A stretch of DNA of 64,000 nt, taken from contig PSQN01000006.1 of NCBI GenBank assembly GCA_002989075.1, positions 62,001 through 126,000 on the forward strand, read 5' to 3'. This document shows, in pieces, positions 1-12,335 of this stretch; position 1 is the stretch's first letter, and every line of letters starts with the position of its first letter. Origin of the DNA: Arthonia radiata (taxonomy: Eukaryota; Ascomycota; Arthoniomycetes; Arthoniales; Arthoniaceae). Both the position numbers and the translations under genes were made by a program. The notes beneath the pieces were generated by a model. That model saw nothing but the letters and a program-made list of their open reading frames with translations. It did no database searches and was not told where the DNA came from.

Positions 1-56
1 GAATCTAGGTTTCAAAGAATCTGCAGGGTTTCGACCAGCCACTGACTGCAACGTAG

Positions 57-398
57 GACACCTGGCGAAACATCGAGCGGCACAAGTGGAACAGCGACCA
101 CTCAATGCGGCTCAACGATCTTATAGCGTTCGACTTTCCCATTGTCAATACAGCCTGGCCTCGGCTGGCCGAAGAGCTGCGCATCGACCATACCAACGCC
201 GATGTCTGGCCAACGAGCTGGCGATTCGAGAGCGTGCTGAGGTACCTTGAGTCCTATTATCCTTGCCGATACATATTACGTGAGCGGGACGCCGTCATTA
301 GTGAGTTTGTGCGTGAGCTTGAATCAAGCATGGGAGCGAAGAATGTCGAGCGAGCAGTGCACTGGCCGATCGCGCTTCTGCTCGCAACGAAGAGGTAA
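57..398 (+). CDS. Possible terminal exon of a gene cut by the window edge
   Basis: The frame is open from just after a plausible 3' splice site (branch-like TGACTGC, then CGTAG at 52-56) to a stop at 396-398, giving 113 codons. The residues look like real protein: balanced composition with aromatic residues, for example WRFESVLRYLESYYPCRY. An ATG at 105 could also start a 97-residue ORF. No domain is recognised, and the 5' part of the gene would lie left of the window. A transcript or an orthologue would decide between a last exon and a chance ORF. Confidence 0.4.
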   Translation, partial: DTWRNIERHKWNSDHSMRLNDLIAFDFPIVNTAWPRLAEELRIDHTNADVWPTSWRFESVLRYLESYYPCRYILRERDAVISEFVRELESSMGAKNVERAVHWPIALLLATKR

Positions 399-1793
399 CA
401 TCTCTTGGTGGTGACGTAGCGGATACAGTGTCATTAGATTTGATCATGGGCGCTCGAATCCTATCTGTTCTAGTCGACTTTCATCCCATCAGGTAGACTG
501 TTCGTTCTTTGTGTAGAGATGAGAAGGAGATACGCCAGCTATCCATACATTGCGGCGGCACGAGGCTCAGCAAAGCTCCGAAAGGTCTTACATTTAGCAT
601 GTGCTTCGATTACGTCGCTGCACAATGCCTACGTTCGCAAATCATCAGCAGCGCACAACTGGGATGCATACTGGGTTTGGGGTGGTTTACAGGACGAGTA
701 AACTCCAGAGGTGAGATGAGCACGTGACGGGATGCGATACACGATGATTGCTCGATGCAGAAGGTGAGGATCGGGAGGCCTTCCAGAAACTTCCTGATCT
801 CTTCTGTGAGTGGACGAGGACATTACAAGGTCACAGATTTAATACCGAGTCCTCTTGGCACGCATTCCCATCTCAGCCGCACTCACTCCGATGACTTGTT
901 CACTTCTTCCCATCCACTTCATGTAAGACATACTCCCGTTTCGGTGCCGCACACGACATCTGAGATTCCACATCGTCCCTCAGACTGGCGATCTGATCCC
1001 GTTGCTTGTTTCATGACGATCAAAGTGGTAAGCCGCGCGACAAGCTGTGCTTTGGATCGCCCCCGACACAGTACCAAGCCCATTGAATACCTCAATGCGG
1101 CACGAGCTACTTCTTGGTATACTTCAATTCTACTTACTCGGCCGCGTCGGTGGCCCCAGGCAGCCACCAAAGCTACATCATACATATGGATGGTCGCGCA
1201 TCCGGTCTCTCCGTAGTGCTATGCATGGCGTTTTCCGGGCGATTCTTAAACGCTACTTACCACTGCGGATTTGGTGGAAGAAACGCCCCTTGTGTGCATA
1301 AACAGCACAATATAGAGCCTATCTCAGGCATAGACTTGTATTCTCGGCGACGTCTGAGAGCACCTTCGCACATCCTTCCGTCATATGCCGCCCGCAACCA
1401 ACATTCTCACGGTCAGATGACAACGCCTTGCAGTTATGTACGCTTCGAGCTGAGTGTCGCACGGATGCTACGGCGCGCTTTCGTGTAAGATGTAAAAGAC
1501 GCCGTATCTCCAGCGTCATGCATCGCGCGTCTGCCTCAGCTCATACGTAGCCTGTTCACATACCTTCATCTTCCCTGTTTATCTGTAGTTGTAGCTGCTG
1601 CGCGGTCTCGTTTTTCCACGCTCATTTCAATATTCATTCGTTCATACGCTCTTTCCATTTTCGCTCCAGTAGTATAAGCCAGGCCTGGTGCCGTGCTTAT
1701 TGTCCACTCATTCAGATTAGCTTGCAGCAATATACACCAAGATTTCGCTTTTGGAAGGTATCTCTTTGGGGGAAAGTACTATAGAACGCAGGC
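399..1793. other. Intergenic, no supported gene
   Basis: Six-frame ORFs here are short, overlapping and of odd composition. The last about 250 bases, upstream of the chitinase start at 1794, are pyrimidine-rich (1560-1670) as in a fungal promoter or leader. I see nothing else. Confidence 0.6.
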
Positions 1794-2894
1794 ATGCTTC
1801 TGAAGACTTTTGCACTGGCGGCTGGCTTGGCTACCTCGATCACCGCCGCCGCCTTGCCGCGACACAAGCACCTACATGCTCGTGCTCCGCTCCCTACGGG
1901 TACCACCGATCCAGCCACTGCGCAACCGTCTCAAGGGAGTACGTATGGCGATAATACGCCCAAGGCTCAACAAGTCGTCTATTGGGGACAAGCAGATGCG
2001 CAGCGGAACCTGGGTGCCTACTGCGAGCAAAACGCAGGCATTGACATCATCATCATTGCCTTCCTCAGTCATTGGGGCGACTCTGGCTTTAAAGGGACTT
2101 TTGGTACCACCTGCCAGTCACTGGACCAGACTTGCACAGATGTCGAGCAGCAGGTCCAGCAATGCAAGGCCGCCGGCAAGAAGATCTTTGTATCTATGGG
2201 CGGCTACCACCCCGAAGGTAACCCTGGTGGCGCCATAGCCTCGAAGGAGGCCGGTGAACAGCTTGCGCAAAAGCTCTTCGATAGCTTCGGGAACCCTGCC
2301 AAGGCATCGAACCAGGGAGCACCTCGTCCGCTCGGCAAACAAATTGTTGATGGGTGGGACATGGACGTTGAAGAAAATGACGCCGCACAGAATGAGAACT
2401 ATCAGTATATGCTGAACAAGCTCCGTCAGCTTTTCGAAGCCGACACCGAGAACAAATACGCGCTTTCGGCTGCACCGCAATGCCCGATCGTAGAACCGTA
2501 CATGGGCAAGATGATTCAGGAAAGCAAGTTCGACCACCTCTTCATCCAGTTCTACAACAACCCTGCTTGCAGTGCAAACAACTATCGCGATGGCAACAAG
2601 CAAGGCTTCAACTTCGACGCGTGGCGCACGCAGGTCGGCACAGGTGCCAGTAAAAATGCGAAGCTATACATAGGGTTGCCAGGCAGTCCTCTTGGCGCCA
2701 CCGGAAAAGACACTGGCGCCAAGTATTACTTGAAGCCTGCCGACGCTAAGGGGCTTATCGGCGAATACAAGAGCCACGAGCAGTTTGGCGGCGTCATGCT
2801 CTGGGACGCTGCCAACAGCGACAAAGTCAACGAGGGTGGGTGCAACTATGCGCAAAACATCAGGAAGATCTTAGACACTGGCAACGCTTGCTAA
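1794..2894 (+). CDS. Secreted class III chitinase, glycoside hydrolase family 18
   Basis: A single-exon ORF of 366 residues. Family knowledge: GH18 enzymes hydrolyse beta-1,4-N-acetylglucosamine chains of chitin by substrate-assisted catalysis, in fungi for wall remodelling, nutrition or antagonism. Seen: a hydrophobic N-terminal signal peptide (about residues 1-20), a Ser/Thr/Pro-rich linker, a TIM-barrel start (VVYWGQ), the substrate-binding SxGG-type strand FVSMGGYHPEG, and the catalytic DxxDxDxE motif as DGWDMDVE at residues 186-193 with Glu193 as the acid. A cysteine lies close to the C-terminus. There is no visible chitin-binding module, transmembrane segment or GPI signal, so the enzyme is probably soluble and extracellular. 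The start ATG at 1794 is chosen because it opens the signal peptide. All key residues are present. Confidence 0.93.
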   Translation: MLLKTFALAAGLATSITAAALPRHKHLHARAPLPTGTTDPATAQPSQGSTYGDNTPKAQQVVYWGQADAQRNLGAYCEQNAGIDIIIIAFLSHWGDSGFKGTFGTTCQSLDQTCTDVEQQVQQCKAAGKKIFVSMGGYHPEGNPGGAIASKEAGEQLAQKLFDSFGNPAKASNQGAPRPLGKQIVDGWDMDVEENDAAQNENYQYMLNKLRQLFEADTENKYALSAAPQCPIVEPYMGKMIQESKFDHLFIQFYNNPACSANNYRDGNKQGFNFDAWRTQVGTGASKNAKLYIGLPGSPLGATGKDTGAKYYLKPADAKGLIGEYKSHEQFGGVMLWDAANSDKVNEGGCNYAQNIRKILDTGNAC

Positions 2895-5800
2895 GCGGTG
2901 AGTGGCTTCGCCTTCATATCCATCTAAGCGAGTCTTGGGGTGTTTATCGTCAGCGGCCCATGTACAGAACGGGTGTAGAGGCAGCAGACCTGTACTCTTC
3001 CAATGTCTATATCTTGATACTATACGAGACGCAACGTATTTTATTTGCTACTCCGCCGGCCACTCAATTGTTTTATACGATCTACTTGGTGCGCGTCAGC
3101 CTCGATTGAAAGTCCTGCGAGCATGTATTGCCTCGAACTTGATTGAAAGGTAACCTGCCCTGACCACGCGATGGAAACCTTTGCTCACAGGCGCACATTT
3201 GGACATTCGCTACGAACCTGCATTGTCATGCATGAGGATGGGGTTTAGTCTGCTATACATTGATACACGTCCGCAAGCCCTCTAACTTTTCAAACGCAGG
3301 CAAGAGAATAATCTCCTGCGCTGGAACTGCGGTCCGTTAAGTATCGGGATTCTGGGTCTTTGCTTATTCTCGTGCTTTCCCCTTGCCACGTCGGCCAGCA
3401 TGACTGGCTGTAGATAGCTTTTCGGGCGCATCAGCCATGTGAGACTAGCCCTAGAGTCCCATTCGCATGAACTCTGAGAATACATCAACGGCCTCCGCGA
3501 TGCCAATGGTTGTTTGGACCCTCACAGTTGCGTCTTTTGAGATCCTCGAGCTGGCTTACGGGGGAGGTTCTGGTACCTTACAAGCGATAGCGAGCGCGTA
3601 AGCAATAGGAGTTCCATTTCAACATTCCGATGCGTTGGGCGGTGCTTAGCAGCTTGCTATAAGTGGTCTTGACATCAAGCGCAAAGAGCACAGTATCACG
3701 GGGGAGAGTGTGTCGCCTATGGGTCAGGATTGCGAAGGGATGGGTGTGATGTTCGTCGACAGCACCTATCTTTTAAGGACTGTTCGTTTCAGCCCATGTT
3801 TGGCAATTCGATACTCACGTCAATTCGTAAAGAAGAGTCGCAGAGGTGCTGGACGTAGCTGGCTAGTTGAATATGCGCTAGTGACAGAAAAATATTAGCG
3901 TATACCACTTGAGCCGAGGTCTTGGCGAGGACTCGAGGTCAAAGCGTTACTGCTATACATGCCAGCGAGACTTGCGCCCAGACCCCAACTCAAGTCTTCA
4001 GCAGATCTCTCTACAGTGCTCAACTGAAGTTTTCCTCCTGCTCATCATGCGATTGTTCAATACCCCCACCATCGTCAAGGGGAATGACAGCATTCTTGAC
4101 GCGGTTCGCTCCTTCTTACGTCAACCTCCCTAAGGTCTCGCGTCCTCTGCAACAGTGCAATAGATTGTGTATGAGTACCAAATACCAGCAGGGCATCAGC
4201 TCTTAAGTCTACGCACGAAGACTGCCTGGGGTAGCCATCGCCGCTGTGGTAGAGGGCTGAAGATTGCTGCATCTTCCACACTTTTGCTGCCCGCAAACGC
4301 CGTATGGGAGCTGAAATACACGAAAGCCACTAGGTCAAATACCTTATGAGAGACGCGCCACATCGGATGACACATTGGATGACGGTCAATATCGGAAAAT
4401 GAATGAAGACGGCTCTCGATATCGGGGACACTGTGCAGTCAAAGGCGTTGGAGTGCTTTCTGAGCATCAGACAGTCTCGCGCTCCAGCGTGGACTAGCTG
4501 CACGGCTCAACAGAATAGACCAGCTTCAAAGACATGCCAGAATTTGTCGAGGAGCCATGAGCGGCTTCTGACGTCGCAAGTCTCGAGGAGTAATCCGACT
4601 CGTGCCAACGCTCGATCTGCACGGAAAGGGCCCGAACAGTACCAAAGTCCTCAAAATCAGCCGTACACCGACACCATTGTACAAGCATTGGCACCATCGA
4701 CTTGTAGAATGTACCGTTCTTCTACAACTTACCACGTGCCGCAGCTTCCACGGTTCAGTGATCTCGATTTTCAGCTGGCGCTCTGTCTCTAGCGGTAGAG
4801 ACCTGCTGAAGTGCATCGCCATCCTAGACAACAGCTTGTCTACCAGTTCTCCGCCGTCATCACCATCACAATCATCATCGCGATTGTTGGTGAATCTTGA
4901 CGACATGCACCATTGGGTGCCAGCACAATCAATATACTGCGCGTCATCGAATGTGGTAGATCTGTACCGACAGGGGAAGCGCCAGGGCACCGATTGCATG
5001 TGCACCTTCATATCGACTGCACTCGTGATTTGGTGATGAATATTGCAGTTGCAAGGGTGAGCACACCACGATTGAGCAAGATCGCCCATGTCCAAGCTCA
5101 TACCGGGTGTCATGTTCGTGCCCGCGCGCTACGAAGTCCGAGGCACACGTTGATTGCTCTCGTGGCACAATTGCGCTCGGTTCACCATTGCTTCAGACCT
5201 TCAATCTCTTGTATCGTCTCATGGGTGCCATTTCTGATATGGCGGTGTGACTTCGATCGATCGCTTGACAGCTTCGCTAAAGTACACTTCACCCCAGTCC
5301 ATGTACGTCGGCATCCATTTCTCCAAGTGGCGGACGACCTTGGTTCGCCGTCCTTTATCAAAAAGTGGGCCGAGCAACCTTCGAATCCTTCAGAACGTTT
5401 GCAGCAGATCAGTACGTTCATTGATCATTTGTCAGCGTCAGGTCGATCGCTATTCTTCTGGCTCGCATCCAGTAGCATGGGAGCTAGACAACGTCTGGCT
5501 TACTGCTGCATCCACGAGGTTCGCGAAGGTCTTACCGCAGGCCACGTACCACCCATTTTTAACCCCTAAGCTCAGCGCTTGTTATCGGACCGTAGCCTAG
5601 TTCTGGCGCATAGCGCGTAATCAAAACAATGTCAGCTTCCACGCTTTCTGGTCCGAGCATACAACTGTAGGTTGAAGATGCGGACATCTGCCATCTGTTC
5701 CGTGTGCGCTGGCATCAAAGCGATCACAAGAGGGATCTCGAATGGTTCAAACCCCAAGCCGGCAATCTTGCTTTGCGCTTATCAAACCATCATTCACGAT

Positions 5801-7870
5801 TTCCGCAGCATTTCGTCTGTCACTCGCGAATAGACAGACGACACCGAAACAGGGGTGGCATGTCCGTCCGTTTCCGACATCAATAAGCTCAGTAGTGTCT
5901 GATGCTGACGCTACCTGCCTGTGCCCGCCCCGTGGTCGAAGGTATAACCTGTGCCAAGTGCATGTAGCCTTATCCCTTGCGTCCTCTTGTGCAACGTCTT
6001 GGTGACTGGGAATAGAAAAGTACATTACTCTGGTTCTCCAGTCTCTTTTCTTTGCCTGCATTTGTGGACTTACTTTCCCCAAAGCTGAACCTCGGGCCTG
6101 CGCTCCCTGGCGTACCCAGGACCTACTCTCCTGTGACATCGATACCTTGTTGCCGCTTAGGTAGCAGGCGCTGTATTCATGGCATGTGTGCAGGCGCCGC
6201 ACAGGAAGCAAGCAAGCGGTGACCAGCGACAAGTCGGCAGTGATTTGGCGGGTCGGCAAACTCGGACAAGTATGATGGCGGCGATGTGGTCTCATACGAG
6301 CCTCAATGACATCTTGACACGACGTTGTCTGACAATAATCTGGCGGAAAGATGTCGTATGAGCAAGCCTTGACCCATGCAGAGATCTGATAAAGTTCTGA
6401 CGTTATTGATCCCCACAGCCGCTGGTATGGAGGCTGGATTGACTGCAAATCTTGCAACATATTCTGGCACGGACATAGCTCGGGGACGTTGATCGTTACC
6501 AACGACGAAATTAATCGAGATCCTGACGCGGCGGGCCATGTCTGCATTCGGGTCCAGTGCAGCACGTTGATAACGACTCGGCGGCTGGGCGTCGTTTATC
6601 TTTGTATCGCTCACTGTCTGGTGCAGGGAAATGTCTTTTGTGGGCTTGTGCTGGCTTGCAATGACTGCGCACGGTGGAGCGCGTCTTCTGGATGGGTGAA
6701 CTGTCGCCTTCAAGTTTTCAGCCGCGGTGTGGCTTCTGGGGCGCATGTATGGTCATGACTTTGCTGTGTCGAACAATATGACGAGGGTGTGACGAGGACT
6801 TTAAGAGTGCTCCATTGTCGAGGGCGTGGCGACTTCCAACATCCAGACTAAGCGACGAGCCAGCCATGTTCGACGAATGTGTCGGAAGCGCTGCGAGAAT
6901 CCGCCTGGCACCGCGAAAAAGAATCGAGCAGTGTCTGCAATGTCTCTCTAAGCCAGGAGACCTGATAAATGACCTATCACCTCCTGGACAAGATGCGTCC
7001 GAGTAGTGAAACCGCTAAACGCGTCAAGCGAACCTTGTCTTGAAGGCGTGCCGGAGCATCTGGTGAGGGCCCTAGAAGCGAGTCATCGTATCCTCGTGTA
7101 GGCGCTCTTCGCTGTCGGAGACGGGACGCTTGACTTCGCAGATTGCAAAAAGCTGTCTGGATGCAGTGCGTGACGGAACGAGAGGGCAATGCCAAGGCGA
7201 AGCAAGAGTCATAACACCAATGGGGAAATGGCTCGTCGACGAAACGCAGTGAGCAATTAGAGCAATAGTCAGCGTGCGACACATTCAAAAAAAACCAGTG
7301 CCCTGGGTCAAGAGTCGGTCAATTGGTGTGCGAACGTGGCAAAAAAGCTTTGTCTCGAAAGACTCGAACCCGCTGCTGTTCAGAGTGCCAAACCACAATC
7401 CTCCAATTCATCTCACTTCACCATATCCGCGCATATCACGACGAGACAAACGAAACTCACAAACTGGATGGGATTGTACTTACTCTGAGCTGGGCCAGGC
7501 CTTGCGCTGTGACTTGGAATCGTTTATTGAGCTGCGCAATATAAAGGTGTACGAATACTACCTTCATTGCAATGCTAGCAGCACCAGTGGGTCTGGGAAC
7601 TGGCCATAGGCATCCTGAGGCCTCAAAGTTGCTCAATGCCAAGAACACACGAGGTCTCGATACGGTACAATGAACGGAGTGCACCTCATATTGGATTCTA
7701 GCTACGACTCACAAACGCTGCAATATATCAGGACGTCAGCATCTAACAAGCCAGCTGAATGTATTGTTTCTCCCCTTGCCAATTAGCCAAGAGCCCAAAC
7801 TAACGTCATCGGCTTGCATGAAATGAGATTGCTCGCAAGGCTCTCAAGTCCTTCAGAGTCTTGGACCTCG
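2895..7870. other. 5 kb interval with no supported gene
   Basis: Both strands carry only short ORFs. The two longest, 4913-5569 on plus (218 residues) and 5747-6565 on minus (272 residues), have no recognisable motif, are rich in Cys/His/Arg and overlap ORFs on the other strand. Base composition looks balanced, with no strong AT bias of the kind left by repeat-induced mutation. I see no terminal repeats or transposase. The 3' end of the chitinase transcript probably occupies the first few hundred bases. Confidence 0.55.
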
Positions 7871-8998
7871 TCATTCCGTTGGATCGATATCAGCATCATC
7901 GCTCTCTCCTCGCTCATTAACTGCCTCCCATGTCGTGGTCGATTTACCGTGGCTCCGCTCCCTGTCGCTGGACGTCGTCAAAGTCTCCTCAGCCGGTGTC
8001 TCTGCCTCTTCCACAACTTTGGCCTTCCTCTTGCGCGTAGGAGGCTTCATTTCCTCCATCTTCAATAATGCTTCGACCTGCAAATCCCCTATTGGCTGCT
8101 TGTTGTACAGCGTGATCCAATTGACGATGCGGGCGTCTAAAGGCCGACCGAGTGCCTCTGCAGCTGCTGCGATCGGCCATTGCAGGAAGTCAACACCGCC
8201 GGCGGCTCTAGCGGTCTTCACTTTTAATTTGAGAAGATCGAAGAACGCTCGTCCATAGTAATCGTCCAACGACTTTGCCTTTGCAGTGGTAAGCTTCTTT
8301 GGGTTTGTTTCATGGTGTCTCGCGATTTTGGTCAGGCTGAGTGGCCTGCCGTCTCGGACGGGCATGCCAGCAACGAGTCCAAGGCGAGCGAGCAGCGCCA
8401 ATCCGGAGGGAAGATTCTGGGAATTGGGTTTCGGGTGCAAAGTTACCGGCGCATACCCAAATGGTGGTTCTGAGCGCTTGAAAGAAGCCTCGTCAATGCT
8501 GTACGGAAGCGCGGGGAGATGGAGGGACGCATAGAAGTCGTCGGCTTCATCAGAGTCCGTAGACTCATCTTCCAAGGCTGAGCGCGGTTCTTCATCCGCC
8601 GGCGCCGGGAATGCACTGTCGTCAATCTCCAGAGGTTCCTCGCCCATCTCTAGGAAAGGACCTAGCTTCTTGAGAGCCCCCTTTGACGGTCCGTTGGGGT
8701 TCTCCGTTGCAGTGCCATCTTCGCCCTAGACAAGTAAGTTACTTGAAGATGAGTCGACACATGGGAACTTACTAGCACATGGCTTTCGGCTCCTCGAGCC
8801 TCAGCGGACTCCGTACTCTCTTCTTCTTGCGTAAACTTCTTGCGTAAAGATAGGCGCGCTTTGATGGAACTCGAGGGTCCAAGACGCGTCGAAAAGGTCT
8901 GCTTGCTCTCCCAGCATCTCTGGCGTCCAGCCAGCCGTCAGGTTCTCGCCGTGGGAGTCGATCCCCCACCACACACCGAGCGCTCCCTTCTCAGACAT
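7871..8998 (-). CDS. Unknown conserved-looking nuclear/acidic protein, first exon carries a frame-breaking duplication
   Basis: Two exons are inferred: 8998-8773 and 8725-7871, with a canonical 47-nt intron (GTAAGT at 8772, CTAG at 8726). Exon 1 encodes MSEKGALGVWWGIDSHGENL and onward. Exon 2 encodes an acidic stretch (EDESTDSDEADDFY), a more ordered middle (PFGYAPVTLHP; GLVAGMPVRDGRPLSL; YYGRAFFDLL; ARIVNWITLYNKQP) and a basic tail (KPPTRKRKAK) that looks like a nuclear localisation signal. No family is recognised. Oddity: a 13-bp tandem duplication at 8823-8848 shifts the frame and stops translation after 66 residues. With a single copy, exon 1 is exactly 71 codons, ends in phase 0 and joins exon 2 in frame (355 residues). 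A weak alternative donor (GTTTAC, 8836) would also restore frame by removing 111 nt. It may be a recent mutation, an assembly error or alternative splicing. Confidence 0.7.
8823..8848. repeat. 13-bp perfect tandem duplication inside a coding exon
   Basis: CTTCTTGCGTAAA occurs twice back to back (8823-8835 and 8836-8848). Since 13 is not a multiple of three, it breaks the reading frame of the minus-strand gene around it. Confidence 0.95.
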
Positions 8999-10690
8999 TG
9001 CAGAAGGATTGATAATTGACTTGTCCTGTACTGAAGTGAAGCGGAGTTTGTTGACAGAGTTCAACGTGTACACAATGGAGAACGAGGTGAATCTTCACCT
9101 CTCGCGACGCGCCTGCTGTAGGTGGGGCCAAGGCACGAAAGACATGACAGCGCTTGAGTTTAGCAGCGTTTTCAATCAGCATTCTCCAGGTATTGTACAA
9201 GATTATGATCGTTCTTCGCTGGCCATGTAGTCCTTCAGCTATGGAAATCAGACCTCATATGAAAGAGTGCGAAGGCTCCAAAAACGGACTCGATCGTCGC
9301 GGAACCACGACGGCCGCCGCCAACAATGACTTTGTGAAAGGTGGGTATTGAATCATTAACTTTGATTGAGCTATGCTAATCTTCAGTGCCCGAAACCTGC
9401 CCTTGCTGGACCTCAGAGGCTTGCGCCACTCCTTCCTACAGCACCACTGCATGGATGTGACCGCAATCTTCCCATTCAGTCCGCTCGAAGAACGGGTTTC
9501 ACTTTGCCAGTATCATCAACGATCGCGTTGTAGAATCTACTTGTATCATTTTCTCTGCTTCATTAAGCGGGCACTGAAGTAGAAAGAGAAAGAGAGTGCG
9601 CGACTTCGGCAAGTCTAAGGATCCTAATTCATTTCCGAAAGCGGGCTAGTGCCTTTCTGTTCTCGTTTTAGCACTACAGTGCACTGGCGAGAGCAATCCG
9701 CGTCACAATGCATCTAGCTACGACCTGTCTGCCAAGCTACAGAGCCACGCTCCCTCAACGACGCTCTTACGCACCCACCCCGACGCTTCAATACGCGCTA
9801 CTACAATCACACTACCACTTGTTGACCCACCACATCATCGATCGTTGACTGAACCGTCCTTGAGACTGATATTGCCCTGCTTAAGCACTTCTCCAACACA
9901 TTACAGACGGCGATGCTTGTGCAAGAGACAAACGCCAGGGCGACGGAGGCAACCACCTGGAACTCAGTTGTCTCCTGTCTCTCGTGTGGTCTCGGCAAGC
10001 ACAATGCTTCCGGACAGTCTTCTGATCGGCTCAACAAATTTGAGCGCACCTCGCAATCGACCATAATCCCGCAGCAGTCGGCCGCACCGGACAGCCAAGC
10101 AGCTGAAAACACAGCAAGCACTCAAATTCAGCCAATCGCGAGGAAAGTAATATGGAGTTGAGCGTAGGCGTAAATCCTGAATGGTTCTGTCCAAATGACG
10201 GGAACATTAATTTTCGGCAAGCCGCATACTTTGAATGGCTATTACAGCGGCAATTGACCTGCTGAGCTGCTGCAGATGGCCGCGCCGCGAACCTGCTGGC
10301 GACCAAAGGGCTGAGGGGGCCAATAAAATGCTGCACTTTGGCTTAGTTGAATCCGATTGGCATTTCTTTCAAGGTCGCCCACTACAGATGCACGATCGTT
10401 TGGGTCGCTATTTGTCCATACTTCGCGAACTAGCCTCCAGCGCTGTTATCTTGTGGCAGGGTTGAAGAGTAGATTTTCGCTCTTACGTGGTGTGTCATTG
10501 TTCGGGGAAATTTCCTCTTGGCGCGCTTCCATTCTTTCCACATTGAACGCGTTTACTGTACCACAAACCCCCAGCTGCACATTCACATCCGCCCCTTCCA
10601 GAGCCCAGTGAGCGCACAAAGACTATTCTCGTCCGCCTTGTAATTGTCCACCAATAAAACAAGACCCTTTGCAAACGACACCAACACGAG
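8999..10690. other. Intergenic, one weak small-ORF candidate
   Basis: No recognisable gene. 9730-9912 looks like a fungal 5' leader (CA- and CT-rich, ending ACATTACAG before an ATG at 9913). The following 82-codon plus-strand ORF to 10161 is Ser/Gln/Thr-rich with no motif. I do not call it a gene. The right end is the promoter of the 10691 gene. Confidence 0.5.
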
Positions 10691-12335
10691 ATGACCAGCA
10701 ACATGAGCTCAAAGTCTGGCGAAAATGGACGCAGCTCCACGCGTTCCAAACAGAGAACAGCTGCTTCGTCCGCAGCAGAGCTGAGTCCCCAGCGTCAGTC
10801 CGAAGCCGCCGCTACTGAGGCCGGCGGGTCACCCTCTAGAGCTCAATACGAAGCTGCTATCGGAGATGCGGCTAGCACAACTCGCGCGTCACTTCCTTCA
10901 GCCTCATCTTGGATCGAAACCCCCTATATTGGCGGCGCCCCCTCATCCTGCAGCGGCCGATCAGCGGCACCCGGGATGCTATCGGTAATTATTTCGCGCT
11001 ATAACCCACCTCGTCAGGCCTTTTATGGACACGTTGTTTCAGTCTACATGAGGACGTACTAACGCGCAGTAGTCCCAACAAGCAGGCACTGGCCTTAATG
11101 TCGTGACAGGAGCGACCGATCAGGATACAAGCCGCGTGGACAGCGATGGAGAAGACGCCAACAATTCGGCAGGAGAGGATGCTGAGGAGTCACCAGCGCC
11201 GGAGCTGGGTCTCGAGACTCGCAAGCACCGATCCAGGACGGACACCAAGCGCGTGCCAAAGCCCCGTCAGAATGAAGTCAAAGTACCCGATGGGATATTC
11301 GAGGCTCGTCCGCCGCAATTGCCCTCAAGAGCAGGCCCTTCATTCTCGTTCGCAGGGGATGAGTCATTTGATGATGATCAGCGGCACATGAGCTCCCTTG
11401 ATGCCGAGCGAGAAAATGCCCGCATCAATGCGCAAGCGGGGCGATCGATTGCGCGATATGCAGCGCACGCTCTCATTGATCCGTGGAAAGAGAACTCGCG
11501 CCTCAAGGCCCTTGTTGCGTCTCTTGAACAGGCTCAAGGCATCTATTCACCCGGTTACATAGTCGACACAAACGCCTCTCGTCAGCCCGCATTTGCTGAT
11601 GTGGAGATTGACGAGCAACGCTTCCACGCGTACGCGCGCACCAGAGATGAGCGCATGGAGGCTCTCGACGAGCGAGTTCTGGCACAGCAGCTTCGAGGCT
11701 ACTCTTCCCACGAGTTGCAACTGATGAGCGATGTTGCAGACTTTCGCGAGGGGAAAGGAAAAGCGAGTGGAAAGAGGCGCAAGGGAGGGGATCAAGGTAG
11801 TGACGCAGAGCCTTCGGCAAAGCGTGCTGGTAATCGACGTCGTCCTCCTCCTTCGAATTCCAGCAAGAAGACTGGCAACGCCCACAAGCAGAAGCGTAAG
11901 GCGAGCGACATGGACGATGAGGATGCCACCGGTGTTGATCATAGCCAGCAATCGACCGGCAAATCGCGGCGGAAATCAGGCCGCAAACCCGGCGCAAAGC
12001 AGACGCACATCCCCATACCCGGTGATGAGGATTATGAAGAGCAGATGTCGCAGCAGCTCTCTAACACCGCCACGCCTCAGCGTCGCAGCTTTCGGATCCC
12101 CGAATATCGTCAACATCAGCAAGGTCACGCCGGCCGCCAAGGCGATACCGAGAGGGTCGCCTCTGGCTCCTCGCTGCACGCATACGAGGATACCGCGCAG
12201 CGTGATGATGATTCTCATGGTAGCGAACACCACAGCAACCCTCTCGAGAGCCGCCATTTCGAGGAGGGCATGGAAGCGCGCGATGAAGACACAAAGCGCG
12301 ATGAGGATGGCGAGGGTGACCAGGATTACGAGTAA
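10691..12335 (+). CDS. Unknown, mostly disordered charged protein, two exons
   Basis: Exon 1 is 10691-10984 (98 codons) and exon 2 is 11073-12335. The 88-nt intron has donor GTAATT and a perfect branch site GTACTAAC at 11056-11063. The acceptor is a NAGNAG pair (CAG ending 11069, TAG ending 11072). Only the second works, because the first would put TAG in frame at once. The product is about 518 residues. N-terminal half: Ser/Ala/Glu-rich. Middle: a more ordered segment (residues about 200-310) with helical charge patterns (RFHAYARTRDERMEALDERVL). C-terminal third: basic clusters (GKRRKGG, KSRRKSGRKPG) and an acidic tail. The basic clusters suggest nuclear or chromatin association, which is inference. 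No domain is recognised, and an orthologue search is needed for function. Confidence 0.75.

Noticed and set aside
4913-5569. 218-codon plus-strand ORF
   Set aside because: A short stretch looks helical, but there is no domain, no coherent splice signals and an equally long minus-strand ORF overlaps it.
5747-6565. 272-codon minus-strand ORF in the gene-poor region
   Set aside because: No motif, Cys/His/Arg-rich composition, no promoter-like sequence, overlapping ORFs on both strands. Not supportable as a gene.
7330-7400. tRNA-like sequence (reverse complement contains GGGTTCGAGTC)
   Set aside because: The T-arm stem does not pair, and no A box or acceptor stem can be placed. Same for TTCAAACC at about 5746.
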